NCBI GenBank assembly: GCA_029721435.1
Contig: CM056573.1
Coordinates: 6,485,001-6,549,000, forward strand
Reading direction: 5' to 3'
Source: Gymnothorax reevesii
Lineage: Eukaryota > Chordata > Actinopteri > Anguilliformes > Muraenidae
DNA: 64,000 bases
The position numbers were made by a program, and so were the translations under genes. Every line of letters begins with the position of its first letter. Position 1 is the first letter of the stretch. The notes beneath the pieces are model-generated. The model made no database searches, was not told where the DNA came from, and was given only the letters and a program-made list of their open reading frames with translations. Below, piece by piece: positions 34,601-45,169 of the stretch.

Positions 34601-35157
34601 TGCTCTGAACAGATGATTTTTATCAATCCTAGCTAGAAACAACAAAAATAATTGGCAGGTTTGGAAAAGGCCACCGCCTTTTCAAGGACACAAAGAATTA
34701 TTCAAAACCTCATTCAAAATATAAAATCATAAGGCTGTATCACACCGCTCTGCCTGTGCATATCCGTATACTTAAGATTTTGTTTCTATGATGCAGAAAG
34801 AAAGCACCTTAATCGCAAAAACCTATATTAACAGCCGACAGCAAAGTGCGAATACAATTCATCAACACCACTTGCCAAACCTGCCGATATGTTTATAATT
34901 TTCAGTAGCGAGGCTGGATAAAAATAATCTATAGGCCTACAGAGCATTCATATTTTCGAGAATAAGATGACACAATCTTGGTTATTTACACTTTATATTC
35001 ATTGGATTTTGTTCGGTGTCACTAACTAGTTTATTATTAATAAAAAAGCAGAGAGTTGGGTATTGCTAGACTACATTGACTGTAACCAGCTCATTTTACC
35101 AGCTTTGGATATTGGAAAAAATACAGTCATAACAATTAATTGATCTAAATGGCAGGC
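34601..35157. other. Unrelated sequence after the FBXO34 fragment break
   Basis: AT-rich DNA shared with 57428-57984; no gene recognised. Confidence 0.5.
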
Positions 35158-35469
35158 TAGACGTATGATTTTGAGAAAGGAGAAGACGCCTGCACACTTA
35201 CTCCAAGTCACCAAAGAAAACTTTATTAATTATAAAATGACAACGTTTCGATCCGACTTGGATCTTCGTCTGGTCAGCAATTCTGACCAGACGAAGATCC
35301 AAGTCGGATCGAAACGTTGTCATTTTATAATTAATAAAGTTTTCTTTGGTGACTTGGAGTAAGTGTGCGGGCGTCTTCTCCTTTCTCAATTTACGCATTT
35401 TATTTGATAGCCTTGCACCTATACGCGATGTGCGTGTAACTTTTGCTTTGTATTAGACGTATGATTTTG
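35158..35469. mobile_element. Palindromic insertion (105-bp arms) with 16-bp target duplication, copy A
   Basis: Arms 35173-35277 and 35283-35387 are reverse complements with a single mismatch, separated by 5 bp (caatt). The whole insert is bounded by tagacgtatgattttg at 35158-35173 and 35454-35469. A 66-bp non-palindromic tail follows the right arm. A 16-bp duplication suggests target-primed insertion of a retroposon whose sequence was doubled in inverted form; a foldback DNA element is the alternative. Confidence 0.85.
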
Positions 35470-36189
35470 CCAACTGTTTTGCAGAGAGCAAGGCAGGCAT
35501 CTACGATGTAATCTTAGTATTCTGGGTATGGACTGTGCAGTCAGGGATTCAGAGACCGTGCGTCGGTGTAAGGCTCGTAAAGACAGAAAAATTTCACTGT
35601 CTCACGACACTCCTTCAGTGGTCCAGAACAAGATCGCTGATTGGCTGTATGCAAATGAGTTCTGTTGGCGTCCGGAACTCAAGTTGGGGGGGAAAAAAAA
35701 TTTCTCCCGCCTCTCTCCACCTATGCTCTCCACCCACCCCCAGCCCAGCCCCGCCCCGCCCGGCTTCTCCTCGTCAGAGCCAGAGGTAGTGTTCGCAATC
35801 CCTCATTTTAACAGGCTGCGAGGGATAGAAAGCACAACAAAATAAAATAGCGAAACAATGATTTTGGCAAACCTGGGCTGCGCTCAAATTACCCTGAGCT
35901 GAAGCCCCGGTAAAATCAGCTGGCAACATCCCTGTCCTTTGCATGTACTTACATTATAGCGATGCCTGAACGATGTCCCAGTGCAATACAACTTTTCTAC
36001 CGTTTGAATTACGGTTGCAGCCTTTCCCGCAACACCGGTGTACCATGTCTCTTCCAAAAGGCAATCCCCAACTCTGGAGTTCGTTTCGCGAAATCACAGA
36101 TGCCATCTTACATAGTTGGACCCATTGACTGTGCATGGACAGTCCTTTGGGAAACGCTCCCCTGGTCCGCGCTGTTTTGTTTATACCCA
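35470..36189 (+). promoter_or_regulatory. Upstream region of long FBXO34 copy A with GC boxes
   Basis: A C-rich stretch at 35720-35765 contains ccccgccccgccc (Sp1/KLF-type boxes), about 450 bp before the CRE-TATA block. The truncated array lacks this part because its unit junction removes everything upstream of ctgtcctttgc. Confidence 0.45.
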
Positions 36190-36267
36190 CCAAAATGGAG
36201 CCATGACCCAAAATGCACTGCGGCTTTTGCGAAAGTTACGTCACCTGTTAGAGACTGATTATATATA
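36190..36267 (+). promoter_or_regulatory. Candidate promoter of long FBXO34 copy A
   Basis: CCAAAATGG at 36190, TTACGTCA at 36236-36243 and TATATATA at 36260-36267, as in the array units. Confidence 0.6.
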
Positions 36268-36498
36268 GATCAATGGTCACAGGTCAGAACTATGCCATGC
36301 CGTAACCAAGCAACCGACCCGCTGGTGACTTAAGTAATGTGTAATAAGTGGGGTTCTCATATTTTTTGATATCCAAAAAAACACTGAGCCTCCATCTTGC
36401 ACTTGATGCTCATTGCCATAATGCACAATGTCCCAGGGTCTGCTCTGGGGCCCTTGTTGTGCATTTTTATTTGCGCTTGACTGAGGGCTTTCATATCT

Positions 36499-36543
<45 letters not shown>

Positions 36544-36877
36544 CTGCATGTAAATTACTCTTATTGTGGAAATATGAGTGGTGCGAGGAAAAGAAATTGG
36601 AAGACCTCAGTGTTGAAGGTACATAAGTCACAAAAACAAAATGTCCATTTTGAGAAAACTGAGGCAGCGAACTCGTGTAACTATAAAAGAGGTTTTCCCT
36701 TGGTTACTTCATAGTGTAAGAAAATGTGACTTAAGTACTTTTCGCGCTCAACTCCTTACTGTTTTTTACATTATTTTTAATGCCAAATTTATTTTTCACT
36801 TGGATGTGTAACTGTAACTGCGACTCATTTTATGCATATTACTGACTTTTTTATTTCTGTCTTTTAGGATCTCAACT

Positions 36878-39492
36878 ATGCACCTGAAGGCATATCCCAA
36901 ATTCCTTCGGGAGCTGAAGTTGGAATCGAAGGCAGACGGCATGTGCGACGACGCTGGTGGGCAGCTGGATATCTGGGCCGTCATCAAGCCTGGAAACACT
37001 AAGGAGAAGATCGCTATCTTCACTGGGCAGCAGTGTGGCCAGTCTAGCGCCCCGGCTAACCTCAGCACTGAAGGCATCAAAGCAGATGTAGGTCCCGCCA
37101 CCCCACGGACGGTCTCCATGAAGGCCAAAAGCTGCTGGGAGGTGGAGGGGTCCACGACCACGCACAGGAAACGCTCCGCCGAGCCAGAAAAGAGGTGCTG
37201 CCCCGAGCGTCTCTCGCAGGGGGGCAGAGGGGCGCAGCAAGAGGCCGGGGAAGGGGAGGGCGAGGGAAAGACTCTGTCCGTGGTGGAGATGGTGGCCTAC
37301 ATGGAACAGAGGGCCAACAAGCCGCAGGTGGACTGCACCAAACCGCTGCATCCGCGTACCTCCGGCCCGACGACCACCTCCAGAGTGGGGTCTCTACACC
37401 CGGCCCCATGCCCTGAGGAGCGGTCGGAAAGAGTGGAAGCACTGGAGGGACGCGAGGAGGAGGGCGAGAGCGTGCGCGTCCTGGACATGGTGGCGAAGCT
37501 GGAGTCGGAGTGCCTGAAGAGGCAGAGCGAGAGGGAGTGCTGCAGCGGCGGCGGCCTGTCGTGCGGCAACCGCTTGCGGAGGAGTGTGCGCCGGGTGTTG
37601 CTCGCGGGGCTGGGGTCAGAGGTCGGCTCAGGGTCTGCACCTCCGCTGCCAGAACCCATAGTCAGGGAGAGTCGTGCAGTCGAGCAGTATCACGAGTCCA
37701 CGGCCCCGCCCAGCGCAGAGTCGAGGGGCGCGTACCGGGAGGAAACTGAGGGTGAGGGTGAGAAAAAGACTCTGTCCATGGTTGAGATGGTGGCTTACAT
37801 TGAACAGAGGGCCAAGAAGCCGCAGGTGGAGTGCACCAAACCGCTGCGTCCGCGTACCTCCGGCCCGGCGACCACCCCCAAGGTGGGGTCTTTACACCCG
37901 GCCCCATGCCCTGAGGAGCAGCCGGAAAGACCAGAAGCACTGGAGGGACGAGAGGAGGAGGGCGAGAGCGTGCGTGTCCTGGACATGGTGGCGAAGCTGG
38001 AGTCGGAGTGCCTGAAGAGGCAGAGCGAGAGGGACTGCAGCAGCGGCGGCGGCCTGTCGCGCAACCACACCTTGCGTAGGAGCATATGCCGGGTGTTGCT
38101 CATGGGGCCAAGGTCAGAGGTCGACTCAGGGTCTGTGCCTCCGCAGCCAGAACCCATAGCCAGGGAGATTCATGCAGTCGAGCAGAAACACAAGTCCACC
38201 CCTCTGCCCAGCACAGAGTCGAGGGGCGCGTACTGGGAGGAAACTGAGGGTGAGGGAAAGACTCTGTCCGTGGTTGAGATGGTGGCTTACATGGAACAGA
38301 GGGCCAACAAGCCGCAGAGGGACTGCACAAAACCGCTGCATCCACGGACCTCCGGCCCGACGACCACCTCCAGGGTGGGGTCTCTACACCTGGCCCCGTT
38401 CCCCGAGGAGCGGCCGGAAAGACCGGATGCGCTGGAGGGACGCGAGGAGGAGGGCGAGAGCATACGCGTCCTGGACATGGTGGCGAAGCTGGAGTCGGAG
38501 TGCCTGAGGAGTCAGAGCGAGAGGGACTGCAGCAGCGGCCGTGTCCTGTCGCGCAACAAAAGCCTGCGGAGGAGTGTGTGCCGGGTGTTGCTCGCAGGGC
38601 CGGGGTCAGAGGTCGGCTCAGGGTCTGCGCCTCCACAGCCAGAACCCATAGCCAGGGAGAGTCGCGCAGTGGAGCAGTACCACGAGTCCACGGCTCCGCC
38701 CAGCGCGGAGTCGAGGGGCGCGCGCCAGGAGGAAACTAAGGGCTCGGAGTCTGCGGCCAAACCCTGCATGCAGGTAGACGCGAAGGATCAGGACGAGGAG
38801 GTGAGCAGAGGGGGCAGCTCCCGCACTGAACACTGCGAGGAGCCCCCTCCCGAGATGCTGTTCTTCTCCTCACAGCAAGAGCAGCAGAAGGCCTCAGCGA
38901 CCTCCCAGAATGGCTGTCCTGCGGTGCCTCGGTATGATGCGAGGAGGATCCTGGATCCAAACAGGATGTGGAGGAGCGAGAGGACGAGGTGGTGTCAGAG
39001 CTGGAAGCGAGCGCTGGGAGCCCCGAGAGAGTCCCCTTTCCCCTACGCAAGCTGGTCTCCCACCGGTTCCTTGAGATGCACTTCAAGATCCAGCTCCTCC
39101 CGGAGCCGCAGCAGTACATGGCCCTGCTGCCGCGCCACAGCATTGTCAAGATCTTCAGCCTGCTGCCCACCCAGACGCTGGCGACCCTCAAGTGCACCTG
39201 CCACTACTTCAAGTTCATCATCAAGAGCTACGGCGTGCATCCGGCGGACTCGTGCTGGATCTGCGATCCTCGCTACCGAGACGATCCCTGCAAGCAGTGC
39301 AAGCGCCGCCACGGCTGGGGCGACGTGTCGCTCTGCCGCTGGCACCACAAGTCCTACTGCAAGGCCCTGCCCTTCGGCCCGGGCAATTGGATGTGCTGCC
39401 ACGGCCTGCACAAGGACACGCCGGGCTGCAATGTGGGGCTGCACGACAACCGCTGGGTCCCCGCCTTCTACAGCACTAACATGCCATTTTAG
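36878..39492 (+). pseudogene. fbxo34: Long FBXO34-like gene copy A with three internal repeats and a frameshift before the F-box
   Basis: Intron 36619-36867 precedes the ATG. The N-terminal frame (MHLKAYPKFLRELK, DIWAVIKPGNTKEKIAIF) leads into three tandem ~165-aa repeats starting near residues 130, 296 and 460. Each holds KTLS(V/M)VEMVAY, VLDMVAKLESECL and a basic LRRS...RVLL motif, and the known family has one of each. EEPPPEMLFF follows. Between about 38936 and 38966 the coding sense moves by one base: KLVSHRFLEMHFKIQLL, the F-box core LPRHSIVKIFSLLP and the Cys/His-rich tail (DPCKQCKRR, GDVSLCRWHHKSYC, GLHDNRWVPA) lie in another frame, ending at 39492. The uncorrected frame continues to 39583 as arginine/serine-rich nonsense. 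Human FBXO34 has the same C-terminus, so the family call is firm. An unseen intron could restore the frame, but no convincing splice pair is present. Confidence 0.85.
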
Positions 39493-41175
39493 AAGAAAGC
39501 CAGAGAGAGGGAGGAGGACTCTTAGAGAGTTTGTGATCGGGAAAGTGAGAGTTTGTGCAATGGGGAGAGTGACAGCTCTGTGAGTGATAAACAAGAGCTT
39601 ATCAAGGCATTTTGATTTCAGTACTGCTCACTTCCCCCCCCCCAAAGGTTGTCGCTCTAAAGCGAGGGTGACGCGTCATATCTGAAAAGTTTTTGTGTTT
39701 TTTTTTCACTTCCTGCAGTTTAATGAAATGAAATGGCATTAAACTGCGACCTTGGAAAGTAGCAGTGTCACAGTGTCAGCTGCTGCAGAAACCTGTCACT
39801 GCATCGGCCATTTTTGTTGAAGAAATAAATCTTTCATATTTCATACAGGTAACTGGTAGCCAATACCCCGCCTGCTCTCCCACTCCCCTCCGATAACCGA
39901 CAACATTTATCCAGGTTATTTTTTCCCACATGGAATATTTCTAATAAGTATATAATATGATGCACTGTTCTCTTAGCATATCCAATATGTTAATCACTAA
40001 ATTATTCTGAGTTGTAAATGCGAAAGAGGCTCAATGGCCTCTTAAATGTAATATGAATTTATCAGATCCGACCCCCCCACCCCTGCCATGCTCCCATTCG
40101 CCCACGTAATGTTAACCCCTTCATGACCAGTGATGGAGATGGAGTGCCTGAGATATTCTCGACTGAGACATTGGAGCCATGTCTAAGCCCTGTTGTGTTT
40201 ACAATGTACATAAAAGTGAAATTCTATATCAGTACAGGGTTAGGAGTGATGGCCGGGAGCGTGCGCAGCACTTCAGAAAATATCCATCTTCAGCTGGTGG
40301 AAAGGTTTTGGGGATTTATTTTCTGTTTTCGGTGTATTTTTACCCCTTTCTGTACATAGTTGCATATGTAAAAATTTCAGATTTATTATTATTTTTTTGG
40401 AATAAATTGTTCTGGAATATTTTTTCATGTCCGGACTTCTTTTTTTGTTTCTTTTTTCTCTACAATAGAAAGATTAAAAGGGCAAAGTGACGCCATACAT
40501 GGGCAATAAATACGCGCTACAGAAACTAATTCTATGGTTTTCCAATGAATCTTCATTCTTGTGTACGACGTCAGAGCCATAATCCAACATGGTTCCCTGC
40601 AGCCTTCACCACTGGCTCATTCATGACTTGGAGAAGAAACGCAGAATCATGGCTGGATTTATGGGAATTAGGGGTTGACCTAGTCAATCAGAAGGGTTTT
40701 TTTGGATGCAGTACTGTGTTTCGGATTACATTATGTGTCCAGCCTTGAAATGTCAACACAATTGTGTTCCTGAGAAAACTGTGGGTGGCATGAGTTACAA
40801 ATGAACAGAATTCACTAAAATGGTTTCTGCAAACCGTTGTATGTGCAAGTACAATGGGCTCTTTGCTAGTAATTTTTTAACTAGGACCTCCGAAGTTGAA
40901 CACAGGAACACCATGTAATTTACAAACCCATGGAAAATTGTATTCCTTACACAACACGTGCACAATCAGGGCTTGGCACTCTGTTTTAGGAACACCCTGC
41001 CCCCAAGTTAACCCTCAGAGTGCTGAAAAGAATGTTTAAAAAAATACAAATGATCTTTTGCTGTTGAAAACCTATCATGTGGCAACTTGTTAAACAGAGT
41101 TCCCCTGCGGATGCTCTTTTAAGCAAATCGGTACATGATGGGTTTTCGACAGCTTTGATTTTGAGAGCTTACATC
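39493..41175 (+). other. 3' UTR-like and flanking sequence of long copy A
   Basis: AATAAA at 39824-39829, then sequence homologous to 8090-9913 and 62690-64000. A short open frame (40179-40490) is shared by the copies but is unlikely to be coding. Confidence 0.6.
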
Positions 41176-41683
41176 TGTGATGTGAATAGAGGCCACTAGA
41201 TGGCAGTATTTACCTTTCTTTTAATAGGCCCAGACTGGAGCTAGGTTTAGACATGTCCTGGGCATGTCTGGGGCAAGTCCCCGAAAAATTAAAAAAAGAG
41301 GTCTAAATGTGGGTGGGGTCTGCAAAAGAGTATATGAAGGGGAGAATTGAGACAGTAAAGTAGTAGGAGAAATTGCAAGGAGGAGGATAAATGTGACCAG
41401 ACCTGTCATTCTGTTCAAGACCTGTGAAGCTTTTAGTGGATTTTTGCCTGTGTTAGAGTTTTTCCCTCACCCAGGACATCACCAAGCAACCTACAAAAGG
41501 GACTGTAAATATTTTCTGTTTTTTGGAAATCAGTCTTGGTCATTAGTTGTAGATATTAGATTAGTCATTTTTGTTAGTTTTTATCTTTGTTAATTAAATG
41601 TGTATAAGTTTTAAAAACTGTGTCTGTCATCCCTTGCTGTTGCTGTAGTGTTGTAAATGTAATAACAAATTGGGGCCATAACA
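41176..41683 (+). repeat. 5' LTR of the Gmr1-like element
   Basis: 508 bp, TG...CA ends, similar to the solo LTR at 16539-17020. It is inserted directly after cttacatc; the uninterrupted site is seen at 9906-9913. Confidence 0.9.
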
Positions 41684-41686
41684 AAT

Positions 41687-41704
41687 TGGGGGCTCGTCCG
41701 GGAT
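41687..41704 (+). other. Primer-binding site, tRNA-Pro type
   Basis: TGGGGGCTCGTCCGGGAT starts 3 bp after the LTR. It equals the tRNA-Pro primer-binding site known from murine leukaemia-type retroviruses. Confidence 0.9.
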
Positions 41705-41802
41705 AGACCATTGTGTGATTCATTAATTGAAAATCTAACATTTCAAATTGTAAAATTGTTTTTTGAATTTTCCTATATAACTATCTAGACAGATCAACAG
41801 CA

Positions 41803-43020
41803 ATGGATGATTTCTTGGCATCACCAACCGTTGAGGTTTTGAAGTCTTTTAAAAAGACAGAACTGCTAGAAATTTGCAGACATTTAGAGCTGACAGAGGT
41901 AAGACCAGCCATGCGAAAAGCAAGACTGGCTCGAGAGATAGTTAAATATTACATTGATGAAAATGTGTTTGCACCCGGCGATCTGGAACAGTTTCCAGTG
42001 GAAAATCCAAATATAGAAATGGAACTTAAATTAAAAATGCTAGAGATTGAAAGGGAGGAAAGAGAAAAACAAAGAGAATTTGAAAGGGAAGAAAAAGAAA
42101 AACAAAGACAGTTTGAGTTAGAAAAATTAGCAAGAGAAGAGAAAAAAGAAAGGGAGGAAAGAGAAAAAGAAAGGGAGGAAAAAGAGAAAGAAAGGGAGGA
42201 AAGAGAAAAAGAAAGGGAGGAAAAAGAGAAAGACAGAGAATTTGAGAGAGAGAAAGAGGAAAGAGCAGAGAGACAGAGAGAGAGAGATTTTGAATTAGAG
42301 AAATTCAATAGAGAAGAAAGACTCCAAATGGAGCAACTGAAAATAAAAATAGCAACAGAAAATAAATTTCAGGCTAGCCAGGAGGTAAAACTGGTGCCTC
42401 CATTTTCGGAAAAGGATGTTGACAACTATTTCCAGTGTTTTGAAAAGGTAGCAAGGAGTTGCCAGTGGCCAAAGGAACACTGGCCTCTGATGTTGCAAAC
42501 TGTCCTAAAGGGTAAAGCTCAACAAGCCTATTCGGCTTTGTCTGCAGATGATTCCTCTGGTTATGAGGTTGTCAAAAAGGCTATTTTGAGAGCTTATGAG
42601 TTTGTTCCAGAGGCTTACCGACAGAAATTCAGGGGTCTGAAGAAATCTGAAAATCAGACTTATGTGGAATTTGCTAATGAGAAGAAGGTTTGCTTTGAGC
42701 GCTGGTGTACTTCTATGGAGGTCAAGGATGATTTCAACTCACTAAAAGAGATGGTGTTAGTTGAAGAATTCAAGAACTGTGGTAAGGATGATATTAAGAC
42801 CTACCTTAATGAGAAGCAAGCACTGAATTTGCAATCAGCTGCCAAACTTGCAGATGAATATGTTCTCACACATAAGTCTAAATTTCAGTCTAGCAGTAAC
42901 AATAGATGGTCCCAATTTCAGAAAAAGGGTTACGGTGATACCCAAGATTCCTCACCCAAAGACAAGACAAATCTGGTCATGGTGCTCAGAAATCCAGTAA
43001 CAGGTCTGATTAAAGTGTGA
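41803..43020 (+). CDS. Gag of Gmr1-like element (405 aa, SCAN-like capsid)
   Basis: The N-terminus (MDDFLASPTVEVLKSF, KKTELLEICRHLEL) is followed by a long E/K/R-rich, coiled-coil-like stretch (about residues 75-185). A capsid region follows from about residue 198 (PPFSEKDVDNYFQCFEK) to 365, including YRQKFRGLKKSENQTYVEF and ADEYVLTHK. The last part resembles the vertebrate SCAN domain, which is known to derive from the gag of Gmr1-like elements. The frame shifts before the zinc knuckle, so Gag ends early here with an unrelated tail (LIKV). Confidence 0.85.
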   Translation: MDDFLASPTVEVLKSFKKTELLEICRHLELTEVRPAMRKARLAREIVKYYIDENVFAPGDLEQFPVENPNIEMELKLKMLEIEREEREKQREFEREEKEKQRQFELEKLAREEKKEREEREKEREEKEKEREEREKEREEKEKDREFEREKEERAERQRERDFELEKFNREERLQMEQLKIKIATENKFQASQEVKLVPPFSEKDVDNYFQCFEKVARSCQWPKEHWPLMLQTVLKGKAQQAYSALSADDSSGYEVVKKAILRAYEFVPEAYRQKFRGLKKSENQTYVEFANEKKVCFERWCTSMEVKDDFNSLKEMVLVEEFKNCGKDDIKTYLNEKQALNLQSAAKLADEYVLTHKSKFQSSSNNRWSQFQKKGYGDTQDSSPKDKTNLVMVLRNPVTGLIKV

Positions 43021-43670
43021 AAGCTGACAGTAACAAAAGTGGTCTAGTTTGCAGTTATTGCAAGAAATCTGGTCATGTTACAACTAACTGTTGGTTCCTT
43101 AAAGCTAAGAAAGAAAAAGAAAAGGATACCAAACCAAATGCCTTTGTGAAAACAAGGTTCGAAACCCCTGTAGTAGATGACCGATCTGCTAAATTGCCTG
43201 CTTCTTGTGGGGCTAAAAAGCCTGATACAGCTGACTTTGTGAGGGAGGAATTTCTTCCATTTGTGTCAGAGGGATTTGTGGCTCTGAATGAGCATACTAC
43301 TCCTGTCCCCATACATATCTTAAGGGATACCGGAGCTTCTCACTCACTTTTGTTGATGGACTCCTTGGAGTTACGTGATGAGACCGCTTCAGGGGATTTC
43401 ATACTTGTACAAGGTATTGAAGGGAGGACTGTATCTGTACCCCTGCGCTCTATATACTTGAAGTCAGATTTAGTTACTGGACAGGTAAAGGTGGGACTTA
43501 TGTCAAGTCTACCTATAAAGGGTGTTTCTCTGTTGCTAGGCAATGACCTGGCTGGGGGCAAAGTAGTTCCCCCTGTACATCTTACTTCACAGCCGAGCAC
43601 TGAAGATGGGGATGAGGACCCATCTCTATCCTTCTTGTGCATTGACTCGTGCTATGGCCAAGAAGGCTAA
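43017..43670 (+). pseudogene. Zinc knuckle and aspartic protease of Gmr1-like element
   Basis: CSYCKKSGHVTTNC is a CX2CX4HX4C nucleocapsid knuckle (about 43047-43090). The protease active-site motif DTGAS is at 43326-43340 (context LRDTGASHSLLL). The frame is 1 base away from gag and is left again near 43650, where the integrase frame takes over. Confidence 0.85.
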
Positions 43671-44334
43671 AGAAGAAGATGTTGTGGTGCCGTCCAGCAC
43701 ATTGAATAGTCAGGACTCAGGTGGTTCGCCTCATGACTGTGATCAGCCTACTATGGTTTCTCCGTTTGAGGACTTATCAGATACTTATATCAGTTCTTTG
43801 TTCAGCCAGCCAGATGGGTTTGGTGATTCTGATGTGTCTGGAGACTTGTCTCTGTCCAGAAAGCAGTTGATTGTGGAGCAAACTAATGATCCTGAAATTT
43901 GTGCACTAAGGAGGAGAGCCCTTCCTGATAAAGAAATAGACGCAGTTCCAGTTGGTTATTATCTCAAGGATGGTGTGTTGATGCGGAAGTGGCGCCCTCC
44001 TGATATCCCTGCAAATGCAGATTGGGCAGTGGTCAGGCAAATTGTTGTTCCGAAGGTCTACAGGAATGAGATCTTAACAATGGCTCATAGTTTACCTTTA
44101 GGAGGTCATCTTGGTGTTAACAAGACTGTTGATAAGATCATGAAACACTTCTTTTGGCCTGGGCTTCGGAAAGACGTTTCCAACTTTTGCAAAACCTGTC
44201 ACACTTGTCAGGTAGTTGGAAAACACCAGTTAGACCCACCTGTAGCTCCATTGCAGCCTATCCCAGCATTTGGAGAGCCATTCTCTAAGGTCATTGTTGA
44301 TTGTGTTGGAGTCTACTGGATTCAGCCCGTTTGA
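43606..44334 (+). pseudogene. Integrase N-terminal part (HHCC zinc finger), truncated core
   Basis: AHSLPLGGHLGVNKT and FCKTCHTCQ form the His2Cys2 zinc-binding domain. The core begins with FSKVIVDCVG, which holds the first catalytic Asp, but then jumps straight to the distal part. The remainder of the DDE core, about 500 bp in related elements, is deleted near 44312. Confidence 0.85.
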
Positions 44335-45169
44335 GCTAGTGTTTGGCCATGAAGTGAGAGGACCTTTGCTATTATTGAATGAACAATGGCGAGAGGAAGA
44401 GCCGCACATCAGTCTGTTAGACTATGTTAGCAAGTTCAAGGACAGATTGTGTGCAGCTTGTGACCTAGCCAAAGAGAACTTGAAATCAAGTCAGGGAAAA
44501 ATGAAAACTTGGTATGATCATAAGGCTAGAATCCGTGTGTTTAAACCAGGAGACAAGGTCCTTGTGTTGTTTCCCTTGCAGTCCAATCCATTGCAGGCTA
44601 GATTTCATGGTCCTTATGAAATTCTGACAAAACTCAATGATCTCAATTACATTGTGAAGACTCCAGATAGGAGAAAACCAAAACAGTTGTGTCACATTAA
44701 CATGCTGAAGCCTTATCATGACAGAAATGCTAGGGTTGCAGCTGTCACTTCAGATTCTCCTATGGCCGAGATTTGTGAAGATGAGGGGGAGTTTCAAGAT
44801 GATGAACCTAGAATTAAAGCTGAAGTTCTTTCATGCAAATTGTCAAATTCTGAAGTGTTGCAAAATCTTGATGTAAAACTCCAGCACTTAGAACCCTCAC
44901 AGAGAGATCAGTTTGAGAGGTTGATCAAGAAATATGAGGATTTGTTTCCTGATGTTCCAAAGAGAGTTACTATAGCCTCTCATGATGTAGATGTTGGTGA
45001 TGCCAAACCAATAAAACAGCATCCGTACCGGATGAATCCTCAAAAGAGAAAGATTGCTGAGAAAGAGGTTGAGTACATGTTAGAACATGATATTATCAGA
45101 CCCTCCAACTCAGATTGGAGTTCACCCTGTGTGCTAGTTCCAAAACCTGATGGAAGTACTAGATTCTGA
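44270..45169 (+). pseudogene. Integrase C-terminal part and start of reverse transcriptase
   Basis: FSPFELVFGHEVRGPLLLL, then FKPGDKVLVLFPLQSNPLQ and LCHINMLKPYH are the integrase C-terminal region. After an acidic linker come DVGDAKPIKQHPYRMNP and HDIIRPSNSDWSSPCVLV, the amino end of reverse transcriptase. Thus IN precedes RT on the same stretch. A TGA after STRF ends the frame. Confidence 0.9.

Larger units (their letters stand above)
27518..41175 (+). repeat. Segmental duplicate A (collinear with 52473-64000)
   Basis: The order Tc1 element, 32-33 kb inverted-repeat element, FBXO34 fragment, palindrome, GC-rich boxes, long FBXO34 copy and 3' flank is the same in both blocks. Each part is nearly identical. 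After removing the 2.18-kb insertion inside the Tc1 element, the blocks are about 11.5 kb each. The left edge of A falls inside the Tc1 element at the caggtggaaatt point, whereas B continues ~100 bp further into it. Confidence 0.9.

Noticed and set aside
35173..35387. CRISPR-like or regulatory repeat array
   Set aside because: Only one inverted pair with a 5-bp spacer; no direct repeat series, and the genome is eukaryotic.
35165..35398. Near-identical proteins on both strands
   Set aside because: A consequence of the palindrome, not a gene.
38968..39583. Arginine/serine/threonine-rich C-terminal extension of the long + frame past the F-box, and the matching long - strand frames
   Set aside because: It is a GC-rich shadow frame of the real F-box sequence; the F-box frame matches human FBXO34 closely, the extension matches nothing.
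40179..40490. ~103-codon frame in the FBXO34 3' flank, three copies
   Set aside because: Differs in length and tail between copies, lies in likely 3' UTR, no known domain.
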